A DNA stretch of 64,000 nucleotides from Streptomyces sp. NBC_00448 (GTDB lineage Bacteria > Actinomycetota > Actinomycetes > Streptomycetales > Streptomycetaceae). The notes below the pieces were generated by a model. The model was given only the letters and a program-made list of their open reading frames with translations, made no database searches and was not told where the DNA came from. This document shows, one piece after another, positions 32,803 to 40,918 of this stretch. How positions within the stretch are numbered: position 1 is the stretch's first letter; the number at the start of each line of letters is the position of its first letter. A program made the translations under genes and the position numbers. The stretch is from NCBI RefSeq assembly GCF_036014115.1, contig NZ_CP107913.1, positions 1,674,001 through 1,738,000 of the forward strand, in the 5' to 3' direction.

Positions 32803-33746
32803 ACCGCGTCTCGGGCCAGACCCTGCTGGGCCGCACCGGCCTCACGATCGGCACGCTCGGCCTGGGGTGCGCGCCGCTGGGCAATCTCTACGAGCCGGTG
32901 TCCGAAGCCGACGCCGCGGGCACGGTGCGTGCCGCACTCGACGGTGGGACCCGCCTGTTCGACACCGCCCCCAGGTACGGCGACGGCGTGTCCGAACGGC
33001 GCCTGGGTCACGAGCTGGCCGAGGTGTCCAGGTCGCGGGTGGTCGTCGCCACCAAGGTCGGTTACCGCTCGGCCGCCGGCGACCCGAGCAGGATGGAGCC
33101 GGACTTCTCCTACGACGGCACCATGCGCTCCCTGGAGGAGAGCCTGACCCGGCTCGGCCTGGATCGCGTGGACATCGCGCACGTGCACGATCCCGACGAT
33201 CACGAGCAGGAGGCACTCGCGGGGGCCTTCCGCGCGCTGGCCGACCTGCGGGAACAGGGCGTGGTGGCCGCGATCGGCGCGGGCATGAACCAGAGCGACA
33301 TGCTCGAACGGATCGTCGCCCGGGTCGACGTGGACTGCGTGCTGCTGGCCGGCCGGTACACCCTGCTCGACCAGGGCGCCCTGTCCGGCCTGCTGCCCTC
33401 GTGCGAGGCCCGTGGCGTCGCCGTTATTCTCGGCGGGGTGTACAACTCCGGCCTGCTGGCCGACCCGCGGCCGGACGCGCGGTACGACTACCGGACGGTG
33501 TCGCCCGACCGGCTCGCCGGCGCCCTGGCCGTCCAGGAGATCTGCGCGCGTCACGGGGTGCCGATGAAGGCGGCGGCCCTGCGGTTCGCTCTCGGGCACC
33601 CCGCCGTCGCCGCTCTGGTCGTCGGCGCCAGGACCGCCGCCGAAGTGCGGGAGAACCAGGCGATGCTGGACGTCGCGGTCCCCGCGGAGGTCTGGTCCGA
33701 ACTGCGGGCGGCGGGCCTGCTCGAAGAGGCGGTGCCGACGCCGTGA
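32799..33746 (+). CDS. aldo/keto reductase, aldose dehydrogenase-like
   Basis: This 315-residue NAD(P)-dependent oxidoreductase starts at ATG 32799 within the upstream stop. The catalytic tetrad is visible: Asp55 and Tyr60 in FDTAPRYG, Lys86 in VVVATKVGY, and His130 in HVHDPDDH. The family includes L-fucose/D-threo-aldose 1-dehydrogenases, which oxidise sugars to lactones (LGRTGLTIGTLGLGCAPLG start, VVGARTAAEVREN cofactor region). The lactonase-like gene follows directly, so oxidation of a sugar to its lactone, then hydrolysis, is the natural reading. The actual sugar is not fixed by sequence. Confidence 0.88.
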   Translation: MNRVSGQTLLGRTGLTIGTLGLGCAPLGNLYEPVSEADAAGTVRAALDGGTRLFDTAPRYGDGVSERRLGHELAEVSRSRVVVATKVGYRSAAGDPSRMEPDFSYDGTMRSLEESLTRLGLDRVDIAHVHDPDDHEQEALAGAFRALADLREQGVVAAIGAGMNQSDMLERIVARVDVDCVLLAGRYTLLDQGALSGLLPSCEARGVAVILGGVYNSGLLADPRPDARYDYRTVSPDRLAGALAVQEICARHGVPMKAAALRFALGHPAVAALVVGARTAAEVRENQAMLDVAVPAEVWSELRAAGLLEEAVPTP

Positions 33747-34639
33747 TCACCGTCGACGCACATGTCCACCTGTGGGACCCCGACCTGCACGACCACGCGT
33801 GGCTGCGGGCCGCCGGTGACGCCGAACTGCGGCGCTCCTTCGGCCTCGACGACCTCGTGGCGGCCGCGGCGCCTTCCTCGACGCACATCGTGGTGCAGGC
33901 CGGGCGGACGGTCGCGGAGAGCCGTTGGCTGCTGGGCCTGGCGGCGCGGTCCGCGCGGATCGCAGGTGTCGTCGTCCACGGTGATCTGGGCGACGCCGCC
34001 GTCGTGGACACCATCGACGCGCTGCGTGCGAGCGACGGGGGTCCGGCGCTGGTCGGGCTTCGCGACCCGGTCGGGGCAGGCGAAGGCGCCCGCCTCGGCC
34101 GGGCCCAGGTACGGCGCTCGATGGCGGCGTTGGCCGAACGCGGCCTGACCGTGGACCTGTTGCTGGGCCACGGCACCCTGGACGACGCGTACCAGGTCGC
34201 CAGGGATCTGCCGCAGGTGCGGTTCACCGTCGACCACGCCGCCGTCTCGGCCGTCGACGTGCGGCGGGACGGCCTGCGCGGATGGGCCGCGCGGCTGGCA
34301 CCGCTGGGCACCCTGCCGAACGTGGTGGCCAAGCTGTCCGGACTCGGCAAAGCCACCGCGGAACCGGGCGGGGTGCGGCTGCCCGACGTGGCCCGGGTGG
34401 CACTCGACGTGTTCGGCCCGCACCGGCTGATGTTCGGCTCCGACTGGCCGGTCAGCACGCTGTGGGCGCCGTACGGGGACGTGGCCCGCGCCACGGCCCG
34501 CGCGCTGGGCGGGCTGACCGCGGACGAGACCGCCGCGGTCTGGGGTGGTACGGCTGCCGCTGCCTACGGCCTCGGACCGCCGGGCACCGCCGGTATCGCG
34601 AATAGAATGACGACACTCTTGCAGGGGGAGAACCCATGA
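33743..34639 (+). CDS. amidohydrolase-family sugar lactonase
   Basis: This 298-residue protein starts at GTG 33743, overlapping the reductase stop (GTGA). It is a member of amidohydrolase family 2, which contains L-fuconolactonase, L-rhamnonolactonase and related sugar-acid lactonases. It has the metal-binding start VDAHVHLWDPD, a central His in FTVDHAAVS, and LMFGSDWPVSTLWAP near the end. It probably hydrolyses the lactone made by the preceding reductase, or the aldarolactone made by uronate dehydrogenase. The regulator gene starts inside its stop codon, so all genes from 26970 to 35346 look co-transcribed. Confidence 0.85.
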   Translation: MITVDAHVHLWDPDLHDHAWLRAAGDAELRRSFGLDDLVAAAAPSSTHIVVQAGRTVAESRWLLGLAARSARIAGVVVHGDLGDAAVVDTIDALRASDGGPALVGLRDPVGAGEGARLGRAQVRRSMAALAERGLTVDLLLGHGTLDDAYQVARDLPQVRFTVDHAAVSAVDVRRDGLRGWAARLAPLGTLPNVVAKLSGLGKATAEPGGVRLPDVARVALDVFGPHRLMFGSDWPVSTLWAPYGDVARATARALGGLTADETAAVWGGTAAAAYGLGPPGTAGIANRMTTLLQGENP

Positions 34640-35346
34640 CTGGGCTGAATGATCTGCTCGAACAGAGCAAGGGCATGGCATCCGGCGGCCTGCTGTCCGA
34701 CCGGGTGTACCGGCTGCTGCGCTCGGCCATCCTCAGCGGCGAGATGGTCCCGGACCAGCGGATCGTGGAGTCGGACATCGCCAAGCGCCTGGGCATCAGC
34801 CAGGCCCCTGTGCGCGAGGCGGTCAAGCGGCTGGTCCACGAGAGCCTGGTCACGCACGTGCCGCGGCTGGGCAGCCGGGTTGCCAGCATCTCGGTCGAGC
34901 AGGCCGAGCAGGCCCGCGAACTGCGCGGCCTGCTGGAGGAGTTCGCCGCCCGAGCCGCCGCCAAGCGCCGCGCCGAGGGGTACGTCGACCAGCTGCGCGC
35001 CGTGGTCGACGACATGCGGCGGGCGGACCGGCAGGACGATCCGACCAGCTTCCGCGACAGCGACATGGCCTTCCACCGCCTGGTCTGCCAGGCCAGCGGC
35101 GACCACCTGCTGCCCCGGCTGTGGGAAGTAATGGAACCCAGCCTCTGGAGCCTTCGGGTGGTCTCCAACCCGTTCTACACCGGCGGTCTCAACACGCTGG
35201 TCGCCGAACACGCGCGCCTGGTCGAGATGCTGGCCGACGGCCGGGTGGAGGAGGCCGCACTGGCCTTCCGCCTGCACGCGACCGGCGAGGCCCAGATCGG
35301 CTCCAAGCCGCCGCCGGAGGACGACGGACAGCTCCCCACGTCGTAA
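34636..35346 (+). CDS. GntR/FCD-family transcriptional regulator
   Basis: This 236-residue regulator starts at ATG 34636 in ATGA overlap, after CAGGGGGAG. Residues about 20-85 form the GntR winged helix (LLSDRVYRLLRSAILSGEMV, SDIAKRLGISQAPVREAVKR). Residues about 95-225 form the FCD effector domain (ELRGLLEEFAARAAA, DMAFHRLVCQASGD, EHARLVEMLADG with metal-ligand-type Asp/His). FCD regulators of this kind bind sugar acids and usually repress. It is the last gene of the importer operon and likely controls the cluster through the TATCGATA sites (inference). Confidence 0.92.
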   Translation: MTGLNDLLEQSKGMASGGLLSDRVYRLLRSAILSGEMVPDQRIVESDIAKRLGISQAPVREAVKRLVHESLVTHVPRLGSRVASISVEQAEQARELRGLLEEFAARAAAKRRAEGYVDQLRAVVDDMRRADRQDDPTSFRDSDMAFHRLVCQASGDHLLPRLWEVMEPSLWSLRVVSNPFYTGGLNTLVAEHARLVEMLADGRVEEAALAFRLHATGEAQIGSKPPPEDDGQLPTS

Positions 35347-35711
35347 GAGCGCCCGCCTTCCGCGGCAGGGCGTGATCCGTCCGGCGCGGGCTGATCCGTC
35401 CGGCGCGGGCGTGACCCGTGCCGCGCGCGGGTGTCCGCGTCCGCGGTCGACGGCACTTGGCGCCCTCGGCGGTGCACCGAATCACTCCGGGAGGTGCGTC
35501 GAACCGGCGGGCACGAGCACCGGTTTCGCGGTCGGCCGGCGCTGCGGCCTGCCCCGGGCCGGCCGAGCGGCCTGCCTGCGGCCGGTGCCCCTGTCCCGCC
35601 GCCACGGCACGTCCGGGTGGCGAAGTCCCCTGCTCCGGCTGCCCGGCGGCGTCGGCCGCTGCCTGCCGTCGACACGCCCAGCCGCGCACCAACCCGTATC
35701 GGAGGTTCCGT
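35347..35711. other. gap between regulator and uronate dehydrogenase genes
   Basis: These 365 bases hold the tandem repeat at 35373-35410 and otherwise very GC-rich sequence. I see no gene, no convincing promoter and no perfect terminator. CGGAGG at 35699-35704 is the ribosome binding site of the next gene. Confidence 0.6.
35373..35410. repeat. perfect 19-bp tandem duplication
   Basis: TGATCCGTCCGGCGCGGGC occurs twice with no gap (35373-35391 and 35392-35410), 27 bases after the regulator stop. A third diverged copy may begin at 35412 (TGACCCGTGCCGCGCG). This is probably slippage, with no proposed function. Confidence 0.7.
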
Positions 35712-36548
35712 ATGACCCGGCAAGGCGCGCACTCCACCGGCGGCGCCGACAGCACCCGGATTCTGCTCACGGGCGCCGCGGGCCGGGTCGGCACGCAGTT
35801 GCGGCCGCCGGCGGCGCGTGCGGGCCGCACCCTGCGGCTCCTCGACATCACCGCGCCCCCCGCCATCGAGGGGACCGGCGCCGAGGAGACCGTGCTGGCC
35901 TCCCTCACCGACGCCCAGGCGCTGCTGGAGGCATGCCGGGGCGTCAGCGCTGTCGTCCATCTCGGCGGCCAGAGTGTCGAGTCCACCCTGGACGACGTGC
36001 TGGACCGCAACGTGCGCGGGACGCTGAACCTCCTTCAGGCGGCCCGACTGGCCGGTGTCCCGCGCGTCGTGCTCGCCTCCTCGACCCACGCCGTCGGCTT
36101 CCACCGCTACGACGGCGCTCCGGTCGCCGCCGACGTGCCGGCCCGCCCGGACACGCTCTACGGCTGGAGCAAGGCCGCGATCGAGTCGGCCGGGCGGCTC
36201 TACCACGACCGCTTCGGCATGGACGTCATCTGCGTGCGCATCGGCAGCTGGTTCCCGACGCCGGTCGGCATCCGCGGGCTGTCCACCTGGCTGTCGCCGG
36301 CCGACGGCCACCGGCTCGTCGAAGCCTGCCTGAGCTGCCCCGATCCCGGCTACCGGATCGTCTGGGGGGTCAGCCGCAACACCCGCGGCTGGGTGAGCCT
36401 GGCCGAAGGTGAGGCGATCGGCTACCACCCGCTCGACGACGCCGAGCAGTTCGCGCCCGAGGTGATCCGCCGATCGGGCCCTGCCGACCCGGGTGCGCCG
36501 CGCCTCGGGGGCTCCTGGTGCGCCGTTCCGCTGGGCCGGCCCGGCTGA
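35712..36548 (+). CDS. udh: uronate dehydrogenase
   Basis: This 278-residue NAD-dependent short-chain/epimerase-fold enzyme starts at ATG 35712 after CGGAGG. The nucleotide motif is LLTGAAGRVG, the active-site pair Tyr150/Lys154 lies in YGWSKAAIES, and Ser/Thr in ASSTHAVGFH precedes it. The run VVHLGGQSVESTLDDVLDRN followed by GTLNLLQAAR, the DVPARPDTLYG segment, and RIGSW with LSTWLSP match the known Agrobacterium-type uronate dehydrogenases closely. Those oxidise D-galacturonate or D-glucuronate to the 1,4-/1,5-aldarolactone. It is followed by the glucarate-pathway genes, which supports the call strongly. Confidence 0.88.
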   Translation: MTRQGAHSTGGADSTRILLTGAAGRVGTQLRPPAARAGRTLRLLDITAPPAIEGTGAEETVLASLTDAQALLEACRGVSAVVHLGGQSVESTLDDVLDRNVRGTLNLLQAARLAGVPRVVLASSTHAVGFHRYDGAPVAADVPARPDTLYGWSKAAIESAGRLYHDRFGMDVICVRIGSWFPTPVGIRGLSTWLSPADGHRLVEACLSCPDPGYRIVWGVSRNTRGWVSLAEGEAIGYHPLDDAEQFAPEVIRRSGPADPGAPRLGGSWCAVPLGRPG

Positions 36549-36596
36549 CCCCCGTCCACCCATGACCCCCGTCCGTCCGTGACCACCGCCCGCCCG
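36546..36596. repeat. three imperfect 17-bp tandem repeats
   Basis: Units starting TGACCCCCGTCCACCCA, TGACCCCCGTCCGTCCG and TGACCACCGCCCGCCCG run head to tail from the uronate dehydrogenase stop codon. Each begins with TGA in the same phase only by chance of period 17. This is probably slippage in a spacer. Confidence 0.6.
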
Positions 36597-36653
36597 TGAC
36601 CGTCGGCCGAGCACCACCTGGGCCGGCGCCACCCCCGAATCGGAGATTTATCC

Positions 36654-36683
36654 ATGAACGTCATGAAATGCGAGGTGCGATGA
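36654..36683 (+). CDS. possible 9-codon leader ORF coupled to kdgD
   Basis: ATG 36654 is preceded by GGAG (36642-36645) at good spacing and reads MNVMKCEVR before a TGA at 36681-36683. That stop overlaps both adjacent ATG codons (36680 and 36683) of the next gene. This layout can couple translation of the dehydratase gene to the leader. No regulatory codon run is visible, so it may be incidental. Confidence 0.35.
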   Translation: MNVMKCEVR

Positions 36684-37615
36684 TGCGACTCTCCGGACTG
36701 CTCTCCTTCCCGCTGACTCCGTTCGACGATGACGACAACGTCGACCTGGACGTCTTCGCCGACCACCTCGAAGCGCAGATCGCGGCCGGCCCCAGCGGGC
36801 TGTTCGTGGCGTGCGGCACCGGCGAGTTCACCGCGCTCGGGCTCGACGAGTACCGGCAGGTCGTGAACACCGCGGTGACACGGACCGCCGGACGCCTGCC
36901 GGTGTTCGCCGGAGCGGGCGGCGGCCCGCGCATCGCGCGGGAGTTCGCGCGGGTCGCACGGGAATGCGGCGTCGACGGACTGCTGCTGTTGCCGCCCTAC
37001 CTGCTGACGCCCACTCCGCAGGGGCTGGTGCGGCACATCCGCTACGTCGCCGAGGCCACGCCCCTGCCGATCATCATCTACCAGCGGGCCAACGCGGTCC
37101 TGGACCCGGCTTCCGCGGTGGAACTGCTCGACATCCCGACCGTCGCCGGCATCAAGGACGGCCGCGGCGACGTCGACGCGATGCTGCGCCTGGTCACCGC
37201 GGTGCGCACCAGCCGGCACCCCCGCGCCGCCGAGTTCGCGTTCCTCAACGGCCTGCCGACCGCGGAGCTCAGCGCCCGGACCTACGCGGCGATCGGCGTG
37301 GAGAGCTACTCCTCGGCGGTGCACTGCTTCGCCCCCGACATCGCCACCGCGTTCCACCGGGCCGTGCGGGCCGGCGACGAGGAGGCGCAGCAGGTCCTGC
37401 TGACGGAGTTCTACCAGCCGTTCGCCGCGCTGCGTGACCTCGTTCCCGGCTACGCGGTCTCGCTGGTCAAGGCAGGTGCGGAGCTGGCCGGGCTGGCCGT
37501 CGGCACAGTCCGCCCGCCGCTGGTGGCGGCCACGCCGGAACATGTCGCGGAGCTCGCCGCCATCGTGGCGCGTGGCCGCGCCGCACGTCATCGACTTGAG
37601 GAGTCCCGGGTATGA
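36680..37615 (+). CDS. kdgD: 5-dehydro-4-deoxyglucarate dehydratase
   Basis: This 311-residue member of the DHDPS/NAL aldolase superfamily dehydrates and decarboxylates 5-dehydro-4-deoxy-D-glucarate to 2-oxoglutarate semialdehyde. The start is one of two adjacent ATGs (36680 or 36683) after GAGG at 36672-36675. The family signature is strong: LSFPLTPFDDDDN, the substrate loop FVACGTGEFTALG, AGAGGGPRIA, Tyr in IIIYQRANA, and the Schiff-base Lys159 in AGIKDGRGD. The next gene (glucarate dehydratase) makes its substrate and overlaps its stop. No semialdehyde dehydrogenase gene is adjacent; the aldehyde dehydrogenase at 50651-52123 is a distant candidate. Confidence 0.92.
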   Translation: MMRLSGLLSFPLTPFDDDDNVDLDVFADHLEAQIAAGPSGLFVACGTGEFTALGLDEYRQVVNTAVTRTAGRLPVFAGAGGGPRIAREFARVARECGVDGLLLLPPYLLTPTPQGLVRHIRYVAEATPLPIIIYQRANAVLDPASAVELLDIPTVAGIKDGRGDVDAMLRLVTAVRTSRHPRAAEFAFLNGLPTAELSARTYAAIGVESYSSAVHCFAPDIATAFHRAVRAGDEEAQQVLLTEFYQPFAALRDLVPGYAVSLVKAGAELAGLAVGTVRPPLVAATPEHVAELAAIVARGRAARHRLEESRV

Positions 37616-38931
37616 CGACCGATTTCCCCACCGAGAGCGACCTCGCCGGGGCGCAGAGCCCTTCGGGGCGCGCCACGATCATCGACGTCCGCATCACGCC
37701 CATCGCGTTCCCCGATCCGCCGTTGCTCAACGCCGTGGGCTGCCACGAGCCGTGGGCGTTGCGCGCGATCGTCGAAGTGGACTGCGGGGACGGCCTGGTC
37801 GGGCTCGGCGAGACCTACGGTGACGCCTCGCACCTGACGGTGCTGCGTACGGTGGCACCGCTGCTCATCGGGCTGGACCCGTTCCGGACCGAACATCTCA
37901 GGTCCGTGGTGGACCAGTTGCTCGGCACCGCGGAGGCACCGGCGGAGAAGCTCGGGCCCGCCGGCGGGATGGGCCCGGAGAAGACGGCGCTGCGGGTCTT
38001 CTCCGCGTTCGAGGTCGCCTGCCTGGACATCCAGGGCCAGGCGATCGGCCGTCCGGTGCACGACCTGCTCGGTGGCCGGGTGCGCGACGAAGTGCCCTTC
38101 TCGGCCTACCTGTTCTACAAGTGGGCGCGGCATCCCGGCGACGACGCGGACCTCTACGGCGCCGCGCTCGACCCGGACGGGATCGTGGCGCAGGCCCGGA
38201 CGATGGTGCGGACGTACGGCTTCCAGTCGATCAAGCTGAAGGGTGGCGTCTTCGCTCCCGACGAAGAGCTCGACGCCCTCCGCGCGTTGCGCGCGGAGTT
38301 CCCCACGCTGCCGCTGCGCATCGACCCCAACGCCGCCTGGAGCGTGGCGACTTCGCGCCGGGTCGCCGCCGAGACGCAGGGCCTGCTGGAGTATCTGGAG
38401 GACCCCACCGAGGGTCTGGCCGGAATGGCCGCCGTCGCCGAAACGGCGGGGATGCCGCTGGCCACGAACATGTGCGTGGTCTCCTTCGACCACCTTCCCG
38501 AGGCCGTCGAACGCGGCTCCGTCCAGGTCATCCTCTCCGATCACCACTACTGGGGCGGGCTGCGGCAGTCCGTGCGGCTGGCGGGCATCTGCGAGACGTG
38601 GGGGCTCGGCCTGTCGATGCACTCCAACAGCCACCTCGGCATCAGCCTCGCCGCGATGACCCATCTCGGCGCGGCCCTGCCGCAGATGGCGTACGCCGCG
38701 GACACCCACACGCCGTGGCAGCTCGGCGTCGACGTGGTGGAGCATCCGCTGACCTTCGTGAACGGTGCCGTGCCGGTGCCGACGTCGCCAGGGCTGGGCG
38801 TCCGGCTGGACCGGGACGCGCTCGCCCGGCTGCACGAGAACTACCTGCGGCAGGGCATCACCGGCCGCGACGACACGGGCTACATGCGGCGCTTCCACCC
38901 GGACTTCGACCCGGCCAAGCCGCGCTGGTGA
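37612..38931 (+). CDS. gudD: glucarate dehydratase (enolase superfamily)
   Basis: This 439-residue enzyme converts D-glucarate to 5-dehydro-4-deoxy-D-glucarate. ATG 37612 overlaps the kdgD stop (ATGA). Enolase-superfamily features are the KxK catalytic pair Lys208/Lys210 in SIKLKGGVF, metal ligands in PLRIDPNAAW, LEYLEDPTEG and MCVVSFDH-type regions, and the His-Asp dyad around ILSDHHYWGG and MHSNSHLGIS. The match to characterised glucarate dehydratases is close, including VEHPLTFVNGAVPVP near the end. Length is normal. The udh-kdgD-gudD set gives the oxidative uronate pathway. No terminator was recognised in the 96-base gap that follows. Confidence 0.93.
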   Translation: MTTDFPTESDLAGAQSPSGRATIIDVRITPIAFPDPPLLNAVGCHEPWALRAIVEVDCGDGLVGLGETYGDASHLTVLRTVAPLLIGLDPFRTEHLRSVVDQLLGTAEAPAEKLGPAGGMGPEKTALRVFSAFEVACLDIQGQAIGRPVHDLLGGRVRDEVPFSAYLFYKWARHPGDDADLYGAALDPDGIVAQARTMVRTYGFQSIKLKGGVFAPDEELDALRALRAEFPTLPLRIDPNAAWSVATSRRVAAETQGLLEYLEDPTEGLAGMAAVAETAGMPLATNMCVVSFDHLPEAVERGSVQVILSDHHYWGGLRQSVRLAGICETWGLGLSMHSNSHLGISLAAMTHLGAALPQMAYAADTHTPWQLGVDVVEHPLTFVNGAVPVPTSPGLGVRLDRDALARLHENYLRQGITGRDDTGYMRRFHPDFDPAKPRW

Positions 38932-39027
38932 CCTGAGCGCCGGTCGGCCCGGCAGCGGTTCCGAGTCCATGGGCGGAGAGGGGGCGGGGGCGGAGCACCG
39001 GCACGTTCGACGGCTTGCCGGGAGCTG

Positions 39028-40317
39028 TCAGGGCTCGACCAGGTCCAGTACCGCGGCGAGTTCGCGTTCCAGTTCCTCGATCCGCGGGCGGTCGGGGCCC
39101 ATCACCGCGTAGCGCCAGTGGGTCCCGGCCCCGGTGGGGCGGGCGGCTCCGCCGGCGTACAGGACGACGCCCTCGCCGTGCGTGGAGCCGTAGGCCAGTC
39201 CGGTGGTGTCGAGGCGCCGGACGGCCTGGGTGAGCGTGTGCGGGGTGCGGGTGGTCCGTTTGGCGATGAGCCAGGCGGGTGCGGGGCGTCCGGCGGCGTG
39301 GCCGAGGCGGGTGACCATGGCCTGCGGTGTGGTGGTGGCCGTGCGCCGTACGTTGCTCTCGGTGGCGTAGAGCGTTCCGTCGTCGTCCAGGAGGGCGTCG
39401 ATGCTGTACGGCCCGGCGTACCCGTGGTCGGCGAGGTGCTGCCCGAGGGCGGCGCCCCACGCGTGCAGTTCCGCGATCACCTCGGAGGGCACGTCGCGCA
39501 GCGGTGAGCGGTAGCCGGTGAACGAGCCGTCGTGGGTGAGCATCTCGCCGCTGAACACGACCCGTGGCCCGGCCGCCTCGACGACGCACTGCACGCTGAC
39601 CTCCTTCGTGTAGTGGACGCAGCGCTCCACGACCCACAGTCCGGTCCCGTCCGGTTCCGCTCCGGCGGCCGGGTCGCCGCGGGAGACGAACCGCATGCCG
39701 ACGCCGCCCGCGGAGCGGTCCGCCTTGACCACCACCCGCCCGAACCTGGACACCATCCGCGCCACCACACCCGGCACTTCGGCGCCTTGGCACACCTGGC
39801 CTTCCGGCGTCCGGATGCCCCGCTCCCGCGCGACGGCGCGGAACCCGGTCTTCGTGTTGAGCCGGTCCACCGCGCTCAGCACGCCGGCGCCGGGCCGGCC
39901 GGACCCGAACGGGAAGACCTGGATGCCGAGTTCGGCGGCCAGCTCGACCGACGCGCCGTCCAGCACGAGGGGAAGCAGCCGCGTCCCGGGATGCCGGCGG
40001 GCCAGGTCCTGGAGGATTCCGCCGAGTCCGTGCCGCCGGACGGCCTCCGGCATGCCGGTTCCCGGCAGGTCCGGAACGACGACGACCTCCACCGTCTCGT
40101 GGGGGAACCCGAGCAGACCTCCGGCGTAGCGCCTGAAGTCCTCCGGGATCGGGACAGGGCTGACCAGCACGTCACCGGGCCGGGTCAGCCAGACCTTCCG
40201 GGGCGCCTGCTCCGACCACCCCCGCACCGCCTCGCTCGCGTCCAGACTCGCCGGCACCGGGGAAGCGAAGTTCGCGAGAAGAACCAGCGGAGCGACGTCA
40301 TCGTGCTCCGGAATCAT
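39028..40317 (-). CDS. PGM1-like ATP-grasp ligase
   Basis: This 429-residue cytoplasmic protein starts at ATG 40317 (GGGAAGGG upstream); a longer frame to 40575 runs through low-complexity Ser/Arg/Thr and into the neighbouring gene and is rejected. Residues about 8-115 form a pre-ATP-grasp domain (PLVLLANFASPVPASLD, LVSPVPIPEDFRRYAGGLLG). ATP-grasp motifs follow: GRVVVKADRSAGGVGMRF near the middle and the metal-binding LYATESNVRRTATTTP. The C-terminal 80 residues resemble the PGM1 C-terminal domain. PGM1 (pheganomycin biosynthesis) joins an unusual amino acid to a ribosomal peptide. The direct neighbour encodes a small secreted protein. Ligation to a peptide is an attractive but unproven role. 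Confidence 0.8.
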   Translation of the reverse strand: MIPEHDDVAPLVLLANFASPVPASLDASEAVRGWSEQAPRKVWLTRPGDVLVSPVPIPEDFRRYAGGLLGFPHETVEVVVVPDLPGTGMPEAVRRHGLGGILQDLARRHPGTRLLPLVLDGASVELAAELGIQVFPFGSGRPGAGVLSAVDRLNTKTGFRAVARERGIRTPEGQVCQGAEVPGVVARMVSRFGRVVVKADRSAGGVGMRFVSRGDPAAGAEPDGTGLWVVERCVHYTKEVSVQCVVEAAGPRVVFSGEMLTHDGSFTGYRSPLRDVPSEVIAELHAWGAALGQHLADHGYAGPYSIDALLDDDGTLYATESNVRRTATTTPQAMVTRLGHAAGRPAPAWLIAKRTTRTPHTLTQAVRRLDTTGLAYGSTHGEGVVLYAGGAARPTGAGTHWRYAVMGPDRPRIEELERELAAVLDLVEP

Positions 40318-40378
40318 GATCCAGCCCTTCCCGTCTGCCGTTTCCCGCTTCCCCGTCGCCGCATCTCGGGCAGCCGGC

Positions 40379-40684
40379 TCAGTCGTCGTTCGAGTCGGGA
40401 ACCGAGACGCTCTGGCCGAACTCGTCGATGGCGTACTGGCCCGGGAAGAGGACACGGAGCTGGTCGCCCGAGCAGTCCGGGCCGCTGAAGATGACGACCG
40501 GCTGGTCGGTCTTGTTGTCCACGCGCAGCGGCCACTGGTCCGAGTTGTAGCAGCCCTTGGGGTCCTGGTACGCACGTCCGTTGATGATCAACGAGCCCCC
40601 GGCCGCGTGGGCGAACGCGGGGACGGCCACCGCGATGCTCGCGGCGGCGGCGAGGGTGCCCAGCATCTTCATGGCGCGTTTCAT
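40379..40684 (-). CDS. small secreted two-cysteine protein
   Basis: This 101-residue exported protein starts at ATG 40684 after GGAGGAGA. Residues 1-27 form a clear Sec signal (KRAMK start, Ala/Val core, AHA cleavage). The mature part of about 74 residues has two cysteines, Cys45 in PKGCYNSD and Cys71 in GPDCSGDQ, likely a disulfide. It has beta-strand patterns (SLIINGRAYQDP, RVDNKTDQPVVIFSG, LRVLFPGQYAIDEFGQSV) and an acidic end (DSNDD). The pattern resembles small crystallin-like or inhibitor-like secreted proteins of Streptomyces, without a firm match. It lies 61 bases upstream of the ATP-grasp gene on the same strand, so they may be co-transcribed. Confidence 0.75.
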   Translation of the reverse strand: MKRAMKMLGTLAAAASIAVAVPAFAHAAGGSLIINGRAYQDPKGCYNSDQWPLRVDNKTDQPVVIFSGPDCSGDQLRVLFPGQYAIDEFGQSVSVPDSNDD

Positions 40685-40854
40685 CGGTCTCCTCCGTGCA
40701 GGCTCGGCTGCCGTGTGCGGCCTTCACCGGGATCATGGAGGGCGCCGACGGTGACACACCGTAGCGACGCCGGATCGGTCACCGGGAAAGCCGCAGATAG
40801 ACCTGACCAGCCGACAGGCGGTGTCAAGGTTGCGACCGGGATCGAACGGCGTGC

Positions 40855-40884
40855 GGCGTGCCCCACGTCTCCGTCGGGCACGCC
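40855..40884 (-). terminator. hairpin downstream of the S53 protease gene
   Basis: There is a perfect 9-bp stem (GGCGTGCCC and its complement) with a 12-base loop, about 35 bases past the protease stop on the minus strand. It sits between the protease gene and the small secreted protein gene. Confidence 0.55.
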
Positions 40885-40918
40885 ACACGCTCAGCGCTCA
40901 GAGATCAGCGGTCAACGG

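Noticed and set aside
34593..34605. GTATCGCGAATAG near the GntR gene start as a third operator
   Set aside because: It only loosely resembles CTATCGATAACCGATAG, lies within the coding end of the lactonase gene, and does not contain TATCGATA.
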